20,606 bases of DNA. It comes from CAZEAC01 sp964510065 (GTDB taxonomy: Bacteria > Bdellovibrionota_C > UBA2361 > CAIXSY01). The stretch covers positions 1 to 20,606 of the forward strand of contig CAZEAC010000079.1 in NCBI GenBank assembly GCA_964510065.1. The letters are read 5' to 3'. The notes under the pieces were generated by a model. That model was not told the DNA's origin, ran no database searches, and saw nothing but the letters and a program-made list of their open reading frames with translations. Shown piece by piece: positions 13,728-20,606 of this stretch. How positions within the stretch are numbered: position 1 is the first letter of the stretch; each line of letters opens with the position of its first letter. The position numbers and the translations under genes are program-made.

Positions 13728-15161
13728 CTACGGCTGCGCCGAAGAGTTCGCGACGACCCGGACGCTCTCTGCTGACGGCTCCTCTGCCCAACCTCCACCG
13801 AGGGCCTTGTACAGCTGCACAATCGACACAAGGTAATTACGTCTTGAAAGAGAAATTCCAAGCTCCGCCTGAAACAACGATCGCTCAACATCAAGCACAT
13901 CGAGGTACGAGCTTACCCCTTGGTCATAACGCGCGCGTGCCAATTTGGAGGCGTTTCGCGACGCGCGCAGTTGAATCTCGCGATCGGCATAATCGGCCTT
14001 CCACGTCTCAATCGCCACGAGCGCATCTTCAACCTCACGCACCGCGTTGATGACTGTCGCCTCGTAGTGAAGTGTGGCCTGTTGCGCACGTGCCAGATGC
14101 ACATCAACATTTGAGGAATATTTGCCCCAATCAATCAGCGGACTCAAAATATCACCGCCAATACTCCACGTGCGCGCGCTTCGATGGAAAATATCGGCAA
14201 TATTCTCGCTCTGCAGGCCAATAAACCCTCCGATGCTGAGAGAGGGCAGCTGTTCAGCCTTGGCCACGCCGACCTGCGCTACTGCCGCGTGAGCTTGCTC
14301 TTTTGCCGCGAGCACATCGGGACGCCGTTCAAGGAGCGACGCCGGAACGCCAGGTGGAAATTGATCGGCAAAAGTCTGCTGCTCAAGCGAATTACCGCGA
14401 GGAATAACAAAAGACACGCGACCTAGCAAAACACTCAAAGCATTTTCACTGTTCGCAATTGAGCGCCTAAACTGATGCGCGGCGACACTTGCGTCAGCCT
14501 GTTCAATCTCGGCTTGATTAAGGTCCAGTTCAGGAATGACCCCTTTATCATATCGCGCACGCATAATTTTAGTGGCTCCAGCGCGGTTATCCCTCGTCCG
14601 AATGGAGATCTGAAGCTGCTCGTCGTAATCCAATAGGGTCAAATATGCGGTGGCGACACTAGCCACAAGCGATATCGTGACTGCGCGCCTTCCGTATTCA
14701 GTGCTTAAAAGCTGCGCTCTTTGTGCTTCACTCGCGCGGCGAAGCTTTCCCCAGATATCAAGTTCGAAAGAGAGATCGCTGAATATCCCAAAATTGTTCC
14801 GCGGCTTAAAATCGAAGTTCAAAACTTCTTCGCTGGGATCGGTCCGCGTGCCTCTCCCGGCCACACTAATTTGTGGAAGCTGATCGGCGCGTGTATATCC
14901 CAAAAGTCCTTGCGCCTCCTCGACACGGCTCGCCGCAATGAGCAAATCTTTATTCTCCCTGAGCGCAATTTGGATTAAGGTTTGAAGGGTGGCGTCGGCA
15001 TAGACATCCCACCACGGGAGATTTGCGAAATTCGAGTCTTCCGGCGCCTGCACACTGAACAGCTCGGGAAGCGGAATCGCTGGTTTCTCAAAATCGGGGC
15101 CGACCGCACAGCCAGAAGCGAGGCAAATGACCACAAACGCGAAAATTCGATTTTTAACCAT
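13728..15161 (-). CDS. NodT-family outer-membrane efflux lipoprotein (RND/tripartite channel)
   Basis: This is the outer-membrane factor of a tripartite efflux system, 477 residues. The signal peptide MVKNRIFAFVVI ends in a lipobox LASGC (C18), followed by AVGPDFEKPAIPLPE, typical of NodT/OprM proteins. Two OEP repeats are evident: LRENKDLLIAASRVEEAQGLLGYTRADQLPQI, and later LLERRPDVLAAKEQAHAAVAQVGVAKAEQLPSLSIGGFIGL, ending with SYLDVLDVERSLFQAELGISLSRRNYLVSIVQLYKALGGGW. I chose the ATG at 15161, with AAAGGG about 11 bases upstream, over a TTG at 15170. No periplasmic adaptor or inner-membrane pump is encoded in the window, so it is an orphan or works with a distant pump. The HAD gene follows after 15 bases. 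Confidence 0.95.
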   Translation of the reverse strand: MVKNRIFAFVVICLASGCAVGPDFEKPAIPLPELFSVQAPEDSNFANLPWWDVYADATLQTLIQIALRENKDLLIAASRVEEAQGLLGYTRADQLPQISVAGRGTRTDPSEEVLNFDFKPRNNFGIFSDLSFELDIWGKLRRASEAQRAQLLSTEYGRRAVTISLVASVATAYLTLLDYDEQLQISIRTRDNRAGATKIMRARYDKGVIPELDLNQAEIEQADASVAAHQFRRSIANSENALSVLLGRVSFVIPRGNSLEQQTFADQFPPGVPASLLERRPDVLAAKEQAHAAVAQVGVAKAEQLPSLSIGGFIGLQSENIADIFHRSARTWSIGGDILSPLIDWGKYSSNVDVHLARAQQATLHYEATVINAVREVEDALVAIETWKADYADREIQLRASRNASKLARARYDQGVSSYLDVLDVERSLFQAELGISLSRRNYLVSIVQLYKALGGGWAEEPSAESVRVVANSSAQP

Positions 15162-15226
15162 AATGCTCAAGACCCTTTCAGCGGCACCTTACGCGCCGGC
15201 AACAGCGATAGCGCAAGAATCGTAGC

Positions 15227-15232
15227 TATAAT
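15227..15232 (+). promoter_or_regulatory. -10 box before the PH-domain gene
   Basis: A consensus TATAAT on the + strand gives a predicted transcript start near 15239. No clear -35. It supports translation starting downstream of 15240. Confidence 0.45.
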
Positions 15233-15328
15233 TCAGTTCAAATTCAATTGAAAATACTCAAACAATTCAGTATGCTACCAGCTTTCAAGTGTGAAGAGCT
15301 TCGCTCAGGCAGTACATTGGGTAGGTCT

Positions 15329-15817
15329 ATGGCAGCTGAAATTGTTGAGCTTCGTTTCGGTCGGCGAATAATAGCACTTTCTTTTTTCCTTTACGCTTTG
15401 TGCGCGTTGGGACTATTCACGGTGCTTTACTCTATTTACTTAAAAGACGAGTCAATCGGACTTATAATTAGGGGAGTTTGGCGTAGCGCGGTAGTTGGTG
15501 GGGCGCTCTGTCTTTTCTACATTTTTCTGCGCTACTGGACCACCAAACTCGTCGTCACTGAACATGGCATCACCAAACTCAGAGGAATATTTTCTAAGCA
15601 GTACGACCATGTTGCGATTGATAAGGTTACCAATACCACCGCGCGCCGCTCATTGCTCGCGCTTTTTACTGGACTTGTCGACATGCGCATCGACACCGCG
15701 GGCACGGATGCGCCTGAGATTCAAATGAAGCTCCTTACGCTACAAGATGCGCGCCGCTTGCGTGATAAGATCAGCGAACTACGGCGACACGATTCTCAGG
15801 CGTCTGAAGTGTGGTGA
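15329..15817 (+). CDS. Membrane protein with bacterial PH-like domain
   Basis: About 162 residues from the ATG at 15329, which follows GGGTAGG; upstream in-frame starts at 15272 (ATG) and 15248 (TTG) are possible. Two hydrophobic segments are visible (IIALSFFLYALCALGLFTVLY and SAVVGGALCLFYIFLRY). These are followed by a YdbS-like bacterial PH domain, TTKLVVTEHGITKLRGIFSKQYDHVAIDKVTNT, then the strand pair VDMRIDTAG and a closing helix LLTLQDARRLRDKISEL. Such proteins sit in the inner membrane with the PH domain in the cytoplasm; their roles are mostly unknown. The gene is divergent from the efflux gene and 79 bases before nrfH on the same strand. Confidence 0.8.
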   Translation: MAAEIVELRFGRRIIALSFFLYALCALGLFTVLYSIYLKDESIGLIIRGVWRSAVVGGALCLFYIFLRYWTTKLVVTEHGITKLRGIFSKQYDHVAIDKVTNTTARRSLLALFTGLVDMRIDTAGTDAPEIQMKLLTLQDARRLRDKISELRRHDSQASEVW

Positions 15818-15896
15818 ATATTTCTCCGTTCGATCTTTCCAAAAGCCCTAATTAGTGAGAAGCTCCCTGCCCCATTCGCCTTGCAAAACGGTATAG

Positions 15897-16361
15897 ATGC
15901 GTAAGTCCTTATTAAAAAAAACTTCTGTCGCGGCGTTATTACTTTGTGCTGCCATCGGGGTTTTCTTAGGTCTAAGTTCTTATACCTTTGTGTATGCCAA
16001 GGGATTTTCTTACCTCTCTACAAATCCGCAAGCCTGCGCGAATTGTCACATAATGCAGCAGCAATACGACGGTTGGCTAAAATCAAGTCACCACACCGCA
16101 GCTACCTGCGCCGATTGCCATGTGCCGCATAGCTTCTTGGCAAAATATTATATTAAAAGTGAAAATGGGTTTTTGCATTCGACCGCCTTTACTCTGCAGA
16201 ATTTTCATGAGCCGATAACGATACGTGATTCAAGCAAACGCATATTGAACAAAAATTGTCTGCACTGTCACGAATCGATGGTTGGACAGATCGCCGGCCA
16301 CGAGAAGACAGAAAGCGATCCTAACTTTTGTACGCGTTGTCACGGAAGCGTCGGACATTGA
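15897..16361 (+). CDS. nrfH: Cytochrome c nitrite reductase small subunit (quinol dehydrogenase)
   Basis: A 154-residue NapC/NirT-family membrane cytochrome that oxidises membrane quinol and passes electrons to NrfA in the periplasm. An N-terminal membrane anchor (about 11-33) is followed by four CxxCH heme-binding sites: C47-C50-H51, C71-C74-H75, CLHCH and CTRCH. The first continues as CANCHIM, giving M53, the CxxCHxM methionine that ligates heme 1 in NrfH. SSHHTAATCADCHVPHSF is characteristic. No Shine-Dalgarno is obvious before the ATG. The stop is 12 bases before nrfA, so the two form an operon. Expected to act in anaerobic nitrite respiration or nitrite detoxification. Confidence 0.94.
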   Translation: MRKSLLKKTSVAALLLCAAIGVFLGLSSYTFVYAKGFSYLSTNPQACANCHIMQQQYDGWLKSSHHTAATCADCHVPHSFLAKYYIKSENGFLHSTAFTLQNFHEPITIRDSSKRILNKNCLHCHESMVGQIAGHEKTESDPNFCTRCHGSVGH

Positions 16362-16373
16362 ACGAGAGGGAAT

Positions 16374-17786
16374 ATGAAAGGGAAACATGTATATCTGACC
16401 ATTGTCCTTGGCGTCATGCTATTAAGCATCGGCACGACAATGCTGCTGATGAATATCTTCGAGCGGAAGCAGGAAGCGCGCACGCCCTATACTCTGTTGA
16501 AGAGCGTGACTGAGAATGACACTGATGCCGCGGCATGGGGTGTCAACTGGCCCAAACAGTATGACTCCTACAAGCTTACGGCATTGGACACAAAGACTCG
16601 ATTCGGCGGACATGGAGGAAGCGAAGCCATGCCGACGGAGAAGATTGAGCGTGATCCCTGGCTTAAGAGAATCTTCCTCGGCTATGCATTTTCGATTGAC
16701 TACCGTGATCGACGTGGTCACGCCTATATGCTTTCGGACCAAGAAGCCACCAAGCGACTCACCAAGCCACAGAGCGGATCGTGTTTGCACTGCCATGCCT
16801 CTGTGATGCCGCTTTACCGAAGTTTGGGTGCAGGCGATGCATTCAAGGGGCTCGACCTGACTCACAAGATGACCTACCAAGAAACACATGCCAAGCTAGA
16901 AGAAACCGGTGGCGCCCATCCGGTATCTTGCGTGGACTGTCACACGCCAAACACCATGGAGCTGCGGGTAACGCGCCCTGGATTCATACGCGGAATTCAA
17001 GCGCTTGCCGCCTCGGACAAACCAGTCCCTCATCTTCCCTCTGTTGAACGCTGGCGTTTGACAAAGAGAGAGCTACCCTATGATCCGAACAAAGATTCAA
17101 CCAGAAATGAAATGCGCTCCTTTGTGTGCGGCCAGTGCCATGTCGAGTATTACTGCTCAAGCAAACAGCCGCTCACATTCCCATGGGGTAAAGGACTCAA
17201 AGTCGAAGAAATCGAGGAGTATTGGAATGAGACAAAATTCCCCGATGGAGACAGATTTCATGATTATAAACATGCCGAAACAGGGGCCGAGATTCTTAAA
17301 GCACAGCATCCCGAATTTGAACTTTGGAGCCAGGGGATTCATGCACGAAGCGGTGTCGCCTGCGCCGATTGTCACATGCCGTATACTCGTGATGGCGCAA
17401 GCAAAATTTCTGACCACTGGGTAAGGAGCCCGCTTCTCAACATCAACAACGCCTGTCAGGTTTGTCACAAATTTTCTGAAGCCGAGCTGCTTTCACGCGT
17501 GGACACCATTCAGGAGCGTAATCACAAGTTGATGCAACGCGCGGGCGATGCAATCGTACAGCTCCTTGACGCGATTAAGACTGCGAAAGACGCCAAAATC
17601 GCCGACACCAAGCTTAAAGATGCCCTGGAACTTCAGCGCCAAGCACAGTGGCGCTTGGACTTCATCGCTGCGGAGAACTCAATGGGTTTCCATGCGCCAC
17701 AGGAGGCGGCTCGTGTCCTTGCGGAATCCATTGATTATGCGAGACGAGGGCAAATATCGGCGATTAGCGCGACCGCTGCTCAATAA
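16374..17786 (+). CDS. nrfA: Ammonia-forming cytochrome c nitrite reductase catalytic subunit, all-CxxCH type
   Basis: A 470-residue periplasmic pentaheme enzyme reducing nitrite to ammonium with six electrons. The ribosome site GAGAGGG precedes the ATG. The N-terminus (about 6-26) is a hydrophobic export or anchor segment. Five heme motifs are seen at 137-141 (CLHCH), 186-190 (CVDCH), 252-256 (CGQCH), 330-334 (CADCH) and 361-365 (CQVCH). Active-site landmarks are present: the CGQCHVEYY tyrosine, K309-A-Q311-H312 (LKAQH), and an Arg-rich YRDRRGHAY. The first site is CxxCH, whereas the classical catalytic heme uses CxxCK. All-CxxCH forms are known, for example in Campylobacter, and do not need the dedicated NrfEFG-type lyase. 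It follows nrfH by 12 bases. Confidence 0.95.
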   Translation: MKGKHVYLTIVLGVMLLSIGTTMLLMNIFERKQEARTPYTLLKSVTENDTDAAAWGVNWPKQYDSYKLTALDTKTRFGGHGGSEAMPTEKIERDPWLKRIFLGYAFSIDYRDRRGHAYMLSDQEATKRLTKPQSGSCLHCHASVMPLYRSLGAGDAFKGLDLTHKMTYQETHAKLEETGGAHPVSCVDCHTPNTMELRVTRPGFIRGIQALAASDKPVPHLPSVERWRLTKRELPYDPNKDSTRNEMRSFVCGQCHVEYYCSSKQPLTFPWGKGLKVEEIEEYWNETKFPDGDRFHDYKHAETGAEILKAQHPEFELWSQGIHARSGVACADCHMPYTRDGASKISDHWVRSPLLNINNACQVCHKFSEAELLSRVDTIQERNHKLMQRAGDAIVQLLDAIKTAKDAKIADTKLKDALELQRQAQWRLDFIAAENSMGFHAPQEAARVLAESIDYARRGQISAISATAAQ

Positions 17787-17802
17787 ACGTAGTATGTCCA
17801 GA

Positions 17803-19101
17803 TCACCGGCAGGGCACACCGTCAATAATTACTTCGCTCGACCCTGCGGTGAGAGTGTTTCTTGCCTGGGCCACAAAGTTCCAATCCGGGGCCGCGCTGC
17901 CGACGGGACACAGACATCCTCCCGGAATATTCGGAAATGGAAACTGTCCATTCGCTTCCCAGGAGCTCGTCTCGGGCTGATCAGAGCTCGTTCGTTGGCA
18001 GCAGGTAATCGGAGCGCAATCAATCACCGTGAGACTAGGGCAAGTGACGGGGATTCCGGCGAACGCCGGGAAGTTTGTCGCCAGAACACCATTGACTGGA
18101 AGCGTAACCGAACCTGACATGCGCGGAAGGTAGCGCCGACCATAACAATACGCCTTCTCTTCTTCGCAACAACGGCACGCTTCACTGGGACAGGTGGCGC
18201 CATCGACGCTCACCTTTGCGCCGTTGCACAGGTCGTCCGCCAGTTTCGCGGCGGCCTTGTCTACGGCGTCGACGAACGAGTCAGAGGAGCTTGCTGAGGT
18301 GGTCTTGATCACACCTCCCACCTCGTTGGTGAGCTCAATGGTAGCAGTGAAGTTTCCGCCCTCTGCTTGAATATGGCCGCGCACAAAGTGGTTAGGAGGA
18401 ACATACAGATCGGGAACAGAACTGGCGGGGTCAACATACCCTTGCCGCACGAGGTCAAACTCCCTCTGACGAGCTTCAAGTACTCTAGGGTCAGACTCAA
18501 TGACGACGTGGGATCCGGGCGTTCCGTAACAGGGTGCTTGAACAAGTCCGGTGATCGTGACCGGGGCGGCCCCGCGCGTGATCACTCCAGCGGCTCCTGA
18601 GCCGCTCGCCGTGAAGGCGTCGGGCGGAACTCCGATGCGTAATTCTCCGCTCACGACGGGGCCCGAGCTGAGCCGGGGAACCGAGCTCGAAGCAGGTGAA
18701 GACACGGTGACGCGGGGCAATTTTCGCTTCACAAGTTTGATAATTTTTGATTTTTTTGTAGCTACGACCGTCGCGCCAAATGCCTTGGTCACACCGAAAT
18801 ACTCAACAGCAACGCGCTTTCCCTTGACCTGTTCGAACGAGGTAGCGGTAACGACGGCCAGACAAAAGGTAAAATCGCACGGCACGGTGATGCGGGGTTT
18901 CGCGCGCAGACTTAAAAGGGTACCCGTCGCCGACGACTGTAAGTCAATGACGCGAATGGTGAGGGTGGTCTTCTTGGGAAGATTTGTCTCTGCTCCTGTC
19001 AGTGAAAATGTTGCGTTCGTAGTTGCCTGAGCGTTCGTGGCTACCAAAGGACTTGTGACTGCAAGCACGAGGGAGAGGACGAAAGACCGAAACTTCAGCA
19101 T
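17803..19101 (-). CDS. Secreted Cys-rich protein, function unknown
   Basis: A 432-residue exported protein. The signal peptide MLKFRSFVLSLVLAVTSPLVATNAQA has a likely cleavage after AQA (residue 26). TGAGG lies about five bases before the ATG. The first 130 residues look beta-rich, with PCDFTFC as a possible disulfide loop and a basic stretch KKSKIIKLVKRKLPR. A middle segment, GHIQAEGGNFTATIELTNEVGGVIKTTSASSSDSFVDAVDKAAAKLADDLC, resembles the strand-helix pattern of TolB-N/CsgG-like periplasmic domains. The C-terminal 150 residues carry many Cys (ATCPSEACRCCEEEKAYC, DCAPITCC, GGCLCPVG), suggesting a disulfide-stabilised extracellular module. I cannot name the family. It ends 16 bases from nrfA, convergently, and its 5' region abuts an IS remnant. 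Confidence 0.75.
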   Translation of the reverse strand: MLKFRSFVLSLVLAVTSPLVATNAQATTNATFSLTGAETNLPKKTTLTIRVIDLQSSATGTLLSLRAKPRITVPCDFTFCLAVVTATSFEQVKGKRVAVEYFGVTKAFGATVVATKKSKIIKLVKRKLPRVTVSSPASSSVPRLSSGPVVSGELRIGVPPDAFTASGSGAAGVITRGAAPVTITGLVQAPCYGTPGSHVVIESDPRVLEARQREFDLVRQGYVDPASSVPDLYVPPNHFVRGHIQAEGGNFTATIELTNEVGGVIKTTSASSSDSFVDAVDKAAAKLADDLCNGAKVSVDGATCPSEACRCCEEEKAYCYGRRYLPRMSGSVTLPVNGVLATNFPAFAGIPVTCPSLTVIDCAPITCCQRTSSDQPETSSWEANGQFPFPNIPGGCLCPVGSAAPDWNFVAQARNTLTAGSSEVIIDGVPCR

Positions 19102-19104
19102 AGG

Positions 19105-19515
19105 TGCCTCAGGTGAAAAAGTACCAACTTGACTCTGACAAGTAGCAATCGCGACGATACGCGTCCGCTTATAAAGAAGCTGTCAATTGAGTCATCTTAG
19201 ACGAATCAACCGATACTTCGTGAAGCATATGCAGCTGCTTCTTAAGCGCACGCTTTGAGCTTTCAAGAAATGTCTGCATGGGAGTTCTCCCACAGCAGAT
19301 TTTACTCTGCTGCGTGCGCTCCGGGTTGTAATGCACCAACCAGGTATCCAAGTCAACCTTAAGTTCATCAAGCGAGCGCTAGATTTTCTTTCTGAATGCG
19401 CCCTTGTAGAACTCAGAGAGTATAGTTTCATGAAACCCCTCAGCGATTCCATTCGTGTGCGGATTGTCGGCTTTAGTCTTTGAGTGGTCGATGTTCTCAA
19501 GAGCGGCACCACTCG
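19105..19515 (-). pseudogene. IS481-family transposase 3' remnant with in-frame stop
   Basis: The minus strand encodes the C-terminal part of a DDE transposase: ALENIDHSKTKADNPHTNG, then IAEGFHETILSEFYKGAFRKK, followed by an in-frame TAG (19379-19381) where the family has Tyr. It then continues as RSLDELKVDLDTWLVHYNPE and CCGRTPMQTFLESSK, ending at 19169. The catalytic Glu of the DDE triad is in the IAEGFH segment. The 5' two-thirds of the gene is absent. Beyond the stop, TGTCAGAGTCAAGTTGGTAC (19121-19140 on the minus strand) resembles, from memory, the conserved right end of IS481-type elements, placing the element boundary near 19105. Confidence 0.88.
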
Positions 19516-19577
19516 GTCATTGAGAGTAGGCGAATTTGATTGCGCTGCCGCAAGCTGGAGTTGCTCGGTTCTCAGAA

Positions 19578-19597
19578 GGCGGCAAGCCGTAGCCGCC
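19578..19597 (-). terminator. Hairpin after pirin, possible terminator
   Basis: GGCGGC (19578-19583) and GCCGCC (19592-19597) lie just after the pirin stop codon, with only a weak T-run following on the minus strand. Confidence 0.4.
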
Positions 19598-19602
19598 AGG
19601 AG

Positions 19603-20460
19603 TTAATCCAAGCTCCCCATCTTCCCCATCTGATAGTCCGAGAATGCCTTCTTAATTTCGGCCTCGGTATTCATCACAAAAGGTCCATAGCCAACGATTG
19701 GTTCATTGAGAGGTTCGCCGCTTAACACGAGAACTTTTGTGGCAAGGCTCGCGCGCAATTCCGCTCTCGTTGAATCACTTGCCAAGACTATTAGATCTCC
19801 GTCTGTCGCCCTACTACTTTCAACTTCGATATTTCCCCTCAGCACTAGAATCGCCTTACTGTAGCCCCGGCTAAGAGAAAATTCCGCGGTCTTGCCAGCG
19901 TTGATCTGAATATCCCAAAGATGTATCGGCGTGAAGGTTTTTGCCGGTCCCCTCACCTCGCCGTACGCGCCGGCAATGACTCGCACTTCTCCCGCGCCGT
20001 CCGGTAATTGCACCCGCGGAATCGCAGAGTTCAACAACGTTTGGTAGCCAGGAGTCGCATCCTTATATCTTGCCGGCAAATTTACCCAGAGCTGCACCAT
20101 TTCAAACGTGCCACCCTGCTTAGTGAACTGCGGCGAGTGAAACTCTTCATGCACAAGCCCGCTTGCTGCCGTCATCCACTGGACGTCACCAGGGCCAATC
20201 TTCCCGCCGGCACCGCTTGAATCTCGATGTTCAAGCTCACCCTGGTAGGCAATTGTTACCGTTTCGAATCCACGATGCGGATGCGCTCCAACTCCGCGCC
20301 TCACAGTCGCCGGCGAGAATTCATAGGGAGCCGCATAATCAAGGAGAAGGAAAGGACTGAGCTCCTTTCCAAGGTCATTGTAGCTAAATATCGAACGCAC
20401 CGGGAAGCCATCGCCAACCCAGTGAAATTCCGCACCGCGATGAACCGTCACCTTTCCCAT
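19603..20460 (-). CDS. Pirin-family bicupin protein
   Basis: A 285-residue double cupin. The metal site of the N-terminal cupin is complete: H60 and H62 in AHPHRGFETVTI, and H104 and E106 in SGLVHEEF, matching the His-His-His-Glu set of characterised pirins. GDVQWMTAASGLVHEE and MVQLWVNLP are family signatures. The C-terminal cupin (FTPIHLWDIQINAGKTAEFSL, AILVLRGNIEV) lacks metal ligands, as usual. Members bind Fe or Zn; some have quercetinase activity or act as redox-linked cofactors, and the role here is not predictable. AAGGA lies about five bases before the ATG at 20460. It is a single gene flanked by the IS remnant. Confidence 0.94.
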   Translation of the reverse strand: MGKVTVHRGAEFHWVGDGFPVRSIFSYNDLGKELSPFLLLDYAAPYEFSPATVRRGVGAHPHRGFETVTIAYQGELEHRDSSGAGGKIGPGDVQWMTAASGLVHEEFHSPQFTKQGGTFEMVQLWVNLPARYKDATPGYQTLLNSAIPRVQLPDGAGEVRVIAGAYGEVRGPAKTFTPIHLWDIQINAGKTAEFSLSRGYSKAILVLRGNIEVESSRATDGDLIVLASDSTRAELRASLATKVLVLSGEPLNEPIVGYGPFVMNTEAEIKKAFSDYQMGKMGSLD

Positions 20461-20487
20461 AGCATCCTTACTTGAGGTTCTAAAGAT

Positions 20488-20507
20488 AACACGCTCCAGA
20501 GCGTGTT
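20488..20507. repeat. Perfect 9-bp palindrome upstream of pirin
   Basis: AACACGCTC (20488-20496), a two-base centre CA, then GAGCGTGTT (20499-20507). It lies 28 bases upstream of the pirin start and is either an operator or the terminator of a gene beyond the window. Confidence 0.6.
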
Positions 20508-20565
20508 AAGACTTTTCTCCTGCTACGAGCCCCAATTCGCATTAGACTGCATCGTTGGCCTAGTC

Positions 20566-20593
20566 GCGAGTACTCGCAAGCCTGATAGGCTTG
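20566..20593. repeat. Twin palindromes at the window end
   Basis: GCGAGTACTCGC (20566-20577) is a perfect 12-bp palindrome. It shares its last base with CAAGCCT (20577-20583), a three-base loop, and AGGCTTG (20587-20593). These look like parts of a non-coding repeat that continues beyond the window. Confidence 0.55.
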
Positions 20594-20606
20594 CTCCGCG
20601 CTCGCT

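Noticed and set aside
16422..16889. Minus-strand open frame within nrfA
   Set aside because: Antisense shadow of a gene with five heme motifs; no ribosome site or family resemblance.
18551..19030. Plus-strand open frame opposite the secreted Cys-rich protein
   Set aside because: The minus-strand frame has a signal peptide and ribosome site; this one is Thr/Val-rich mirror sequence.
19192..19512. Intact-looking 106-residue minus-strand frame in the IS region
   Set aside because: It is out of frame with the recognisable transposase residues and has the Arg/Ser-rich look of a shifted frame.
1..20606. CRISPR arrays, rRNA, prophage or toxin-antitoxin pairs
   Set aside because: No regularly spaced repeats, rRNA signatures, phage structural motifs or paired small toxin/antitoxin genes were seen.

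Overview
The window comes from a Gram-negative bacterium with a respiratory lifestyle. It encodes an outer-membrane efflux lipoprotein, two adjacent multiheme cytochrome genes for respiratory nitrite ammonification (nrfH-nrfA), and several exported proteins. Base composition is close to balanced. Genes are short-spaced but frequently switch strand, and Shine-Dalgarno sequences are present on only about half of them. I cannot place the organism by sequence alone; a deltaproteobacterial, myxobacterial or similar uncultured lineage is only a guess, based on the NrfHA type and the HEWGTFTS-family protein.

Layout. 1-1331: a PA0069/SplB-like radical SAM protein, preceded by a perfect 8-bp-arm inverted repeat that encloses its -10 box. 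1318-1720: a doubtful small Cys-rich ORF and a very AT-rich spacer. 1749-3550: a compact redox cassette. It holds an Old Yellow Enzyme (OYE) with an unusual Cys/Gly-rich tail and a divergent ArsR-type regulator, with a three-half-site operator between them. The pair is bracketed by two inverted copies of a ~107-bp MITE-like repeat, one of which supplies the regulator's stop codon. 3673-4935: a HEWGTFTS-family exported protein, convergent with and overlapping an unrecognised helical protein (4930-5760).

5912-11976: the most novel stretch. It has a regulator with two MarR-type winged helices plus a GNAT-like C-terminus, an unrecognised 360-residue protein, a 787-residue protein with a central GNAT-like domain, and an atypical response-regulator-like receiver protein. 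The receiver gene is surrounded by strong hairpins.

12294-17786: recognisable housekeeping and respiratory genes. These are beta-carbonic anhydrase, a HAD hydrolase co-oriented with an orphan NodT-type outer-membrane factor, a membrane PH-domain protein, and nrfH-nrfA, whose catalytic heme site is CxxCH rather than CxxCK. 17803-20460: a secreted Cys-rich protein, a decayed IS481-type transposase 3' end with an in-frame stop, and a pirin. The window ends in a non-coding stretch full of short perfect palindromes.

No rRNA, tRNA or CRISPR array was seen. The strongest candidates for something undescribed are the MITE-bounded OYE/regulator cassette with its metal-binding-like tail, and the MarR-MarR-GNAT / GNAT-containing protein block.
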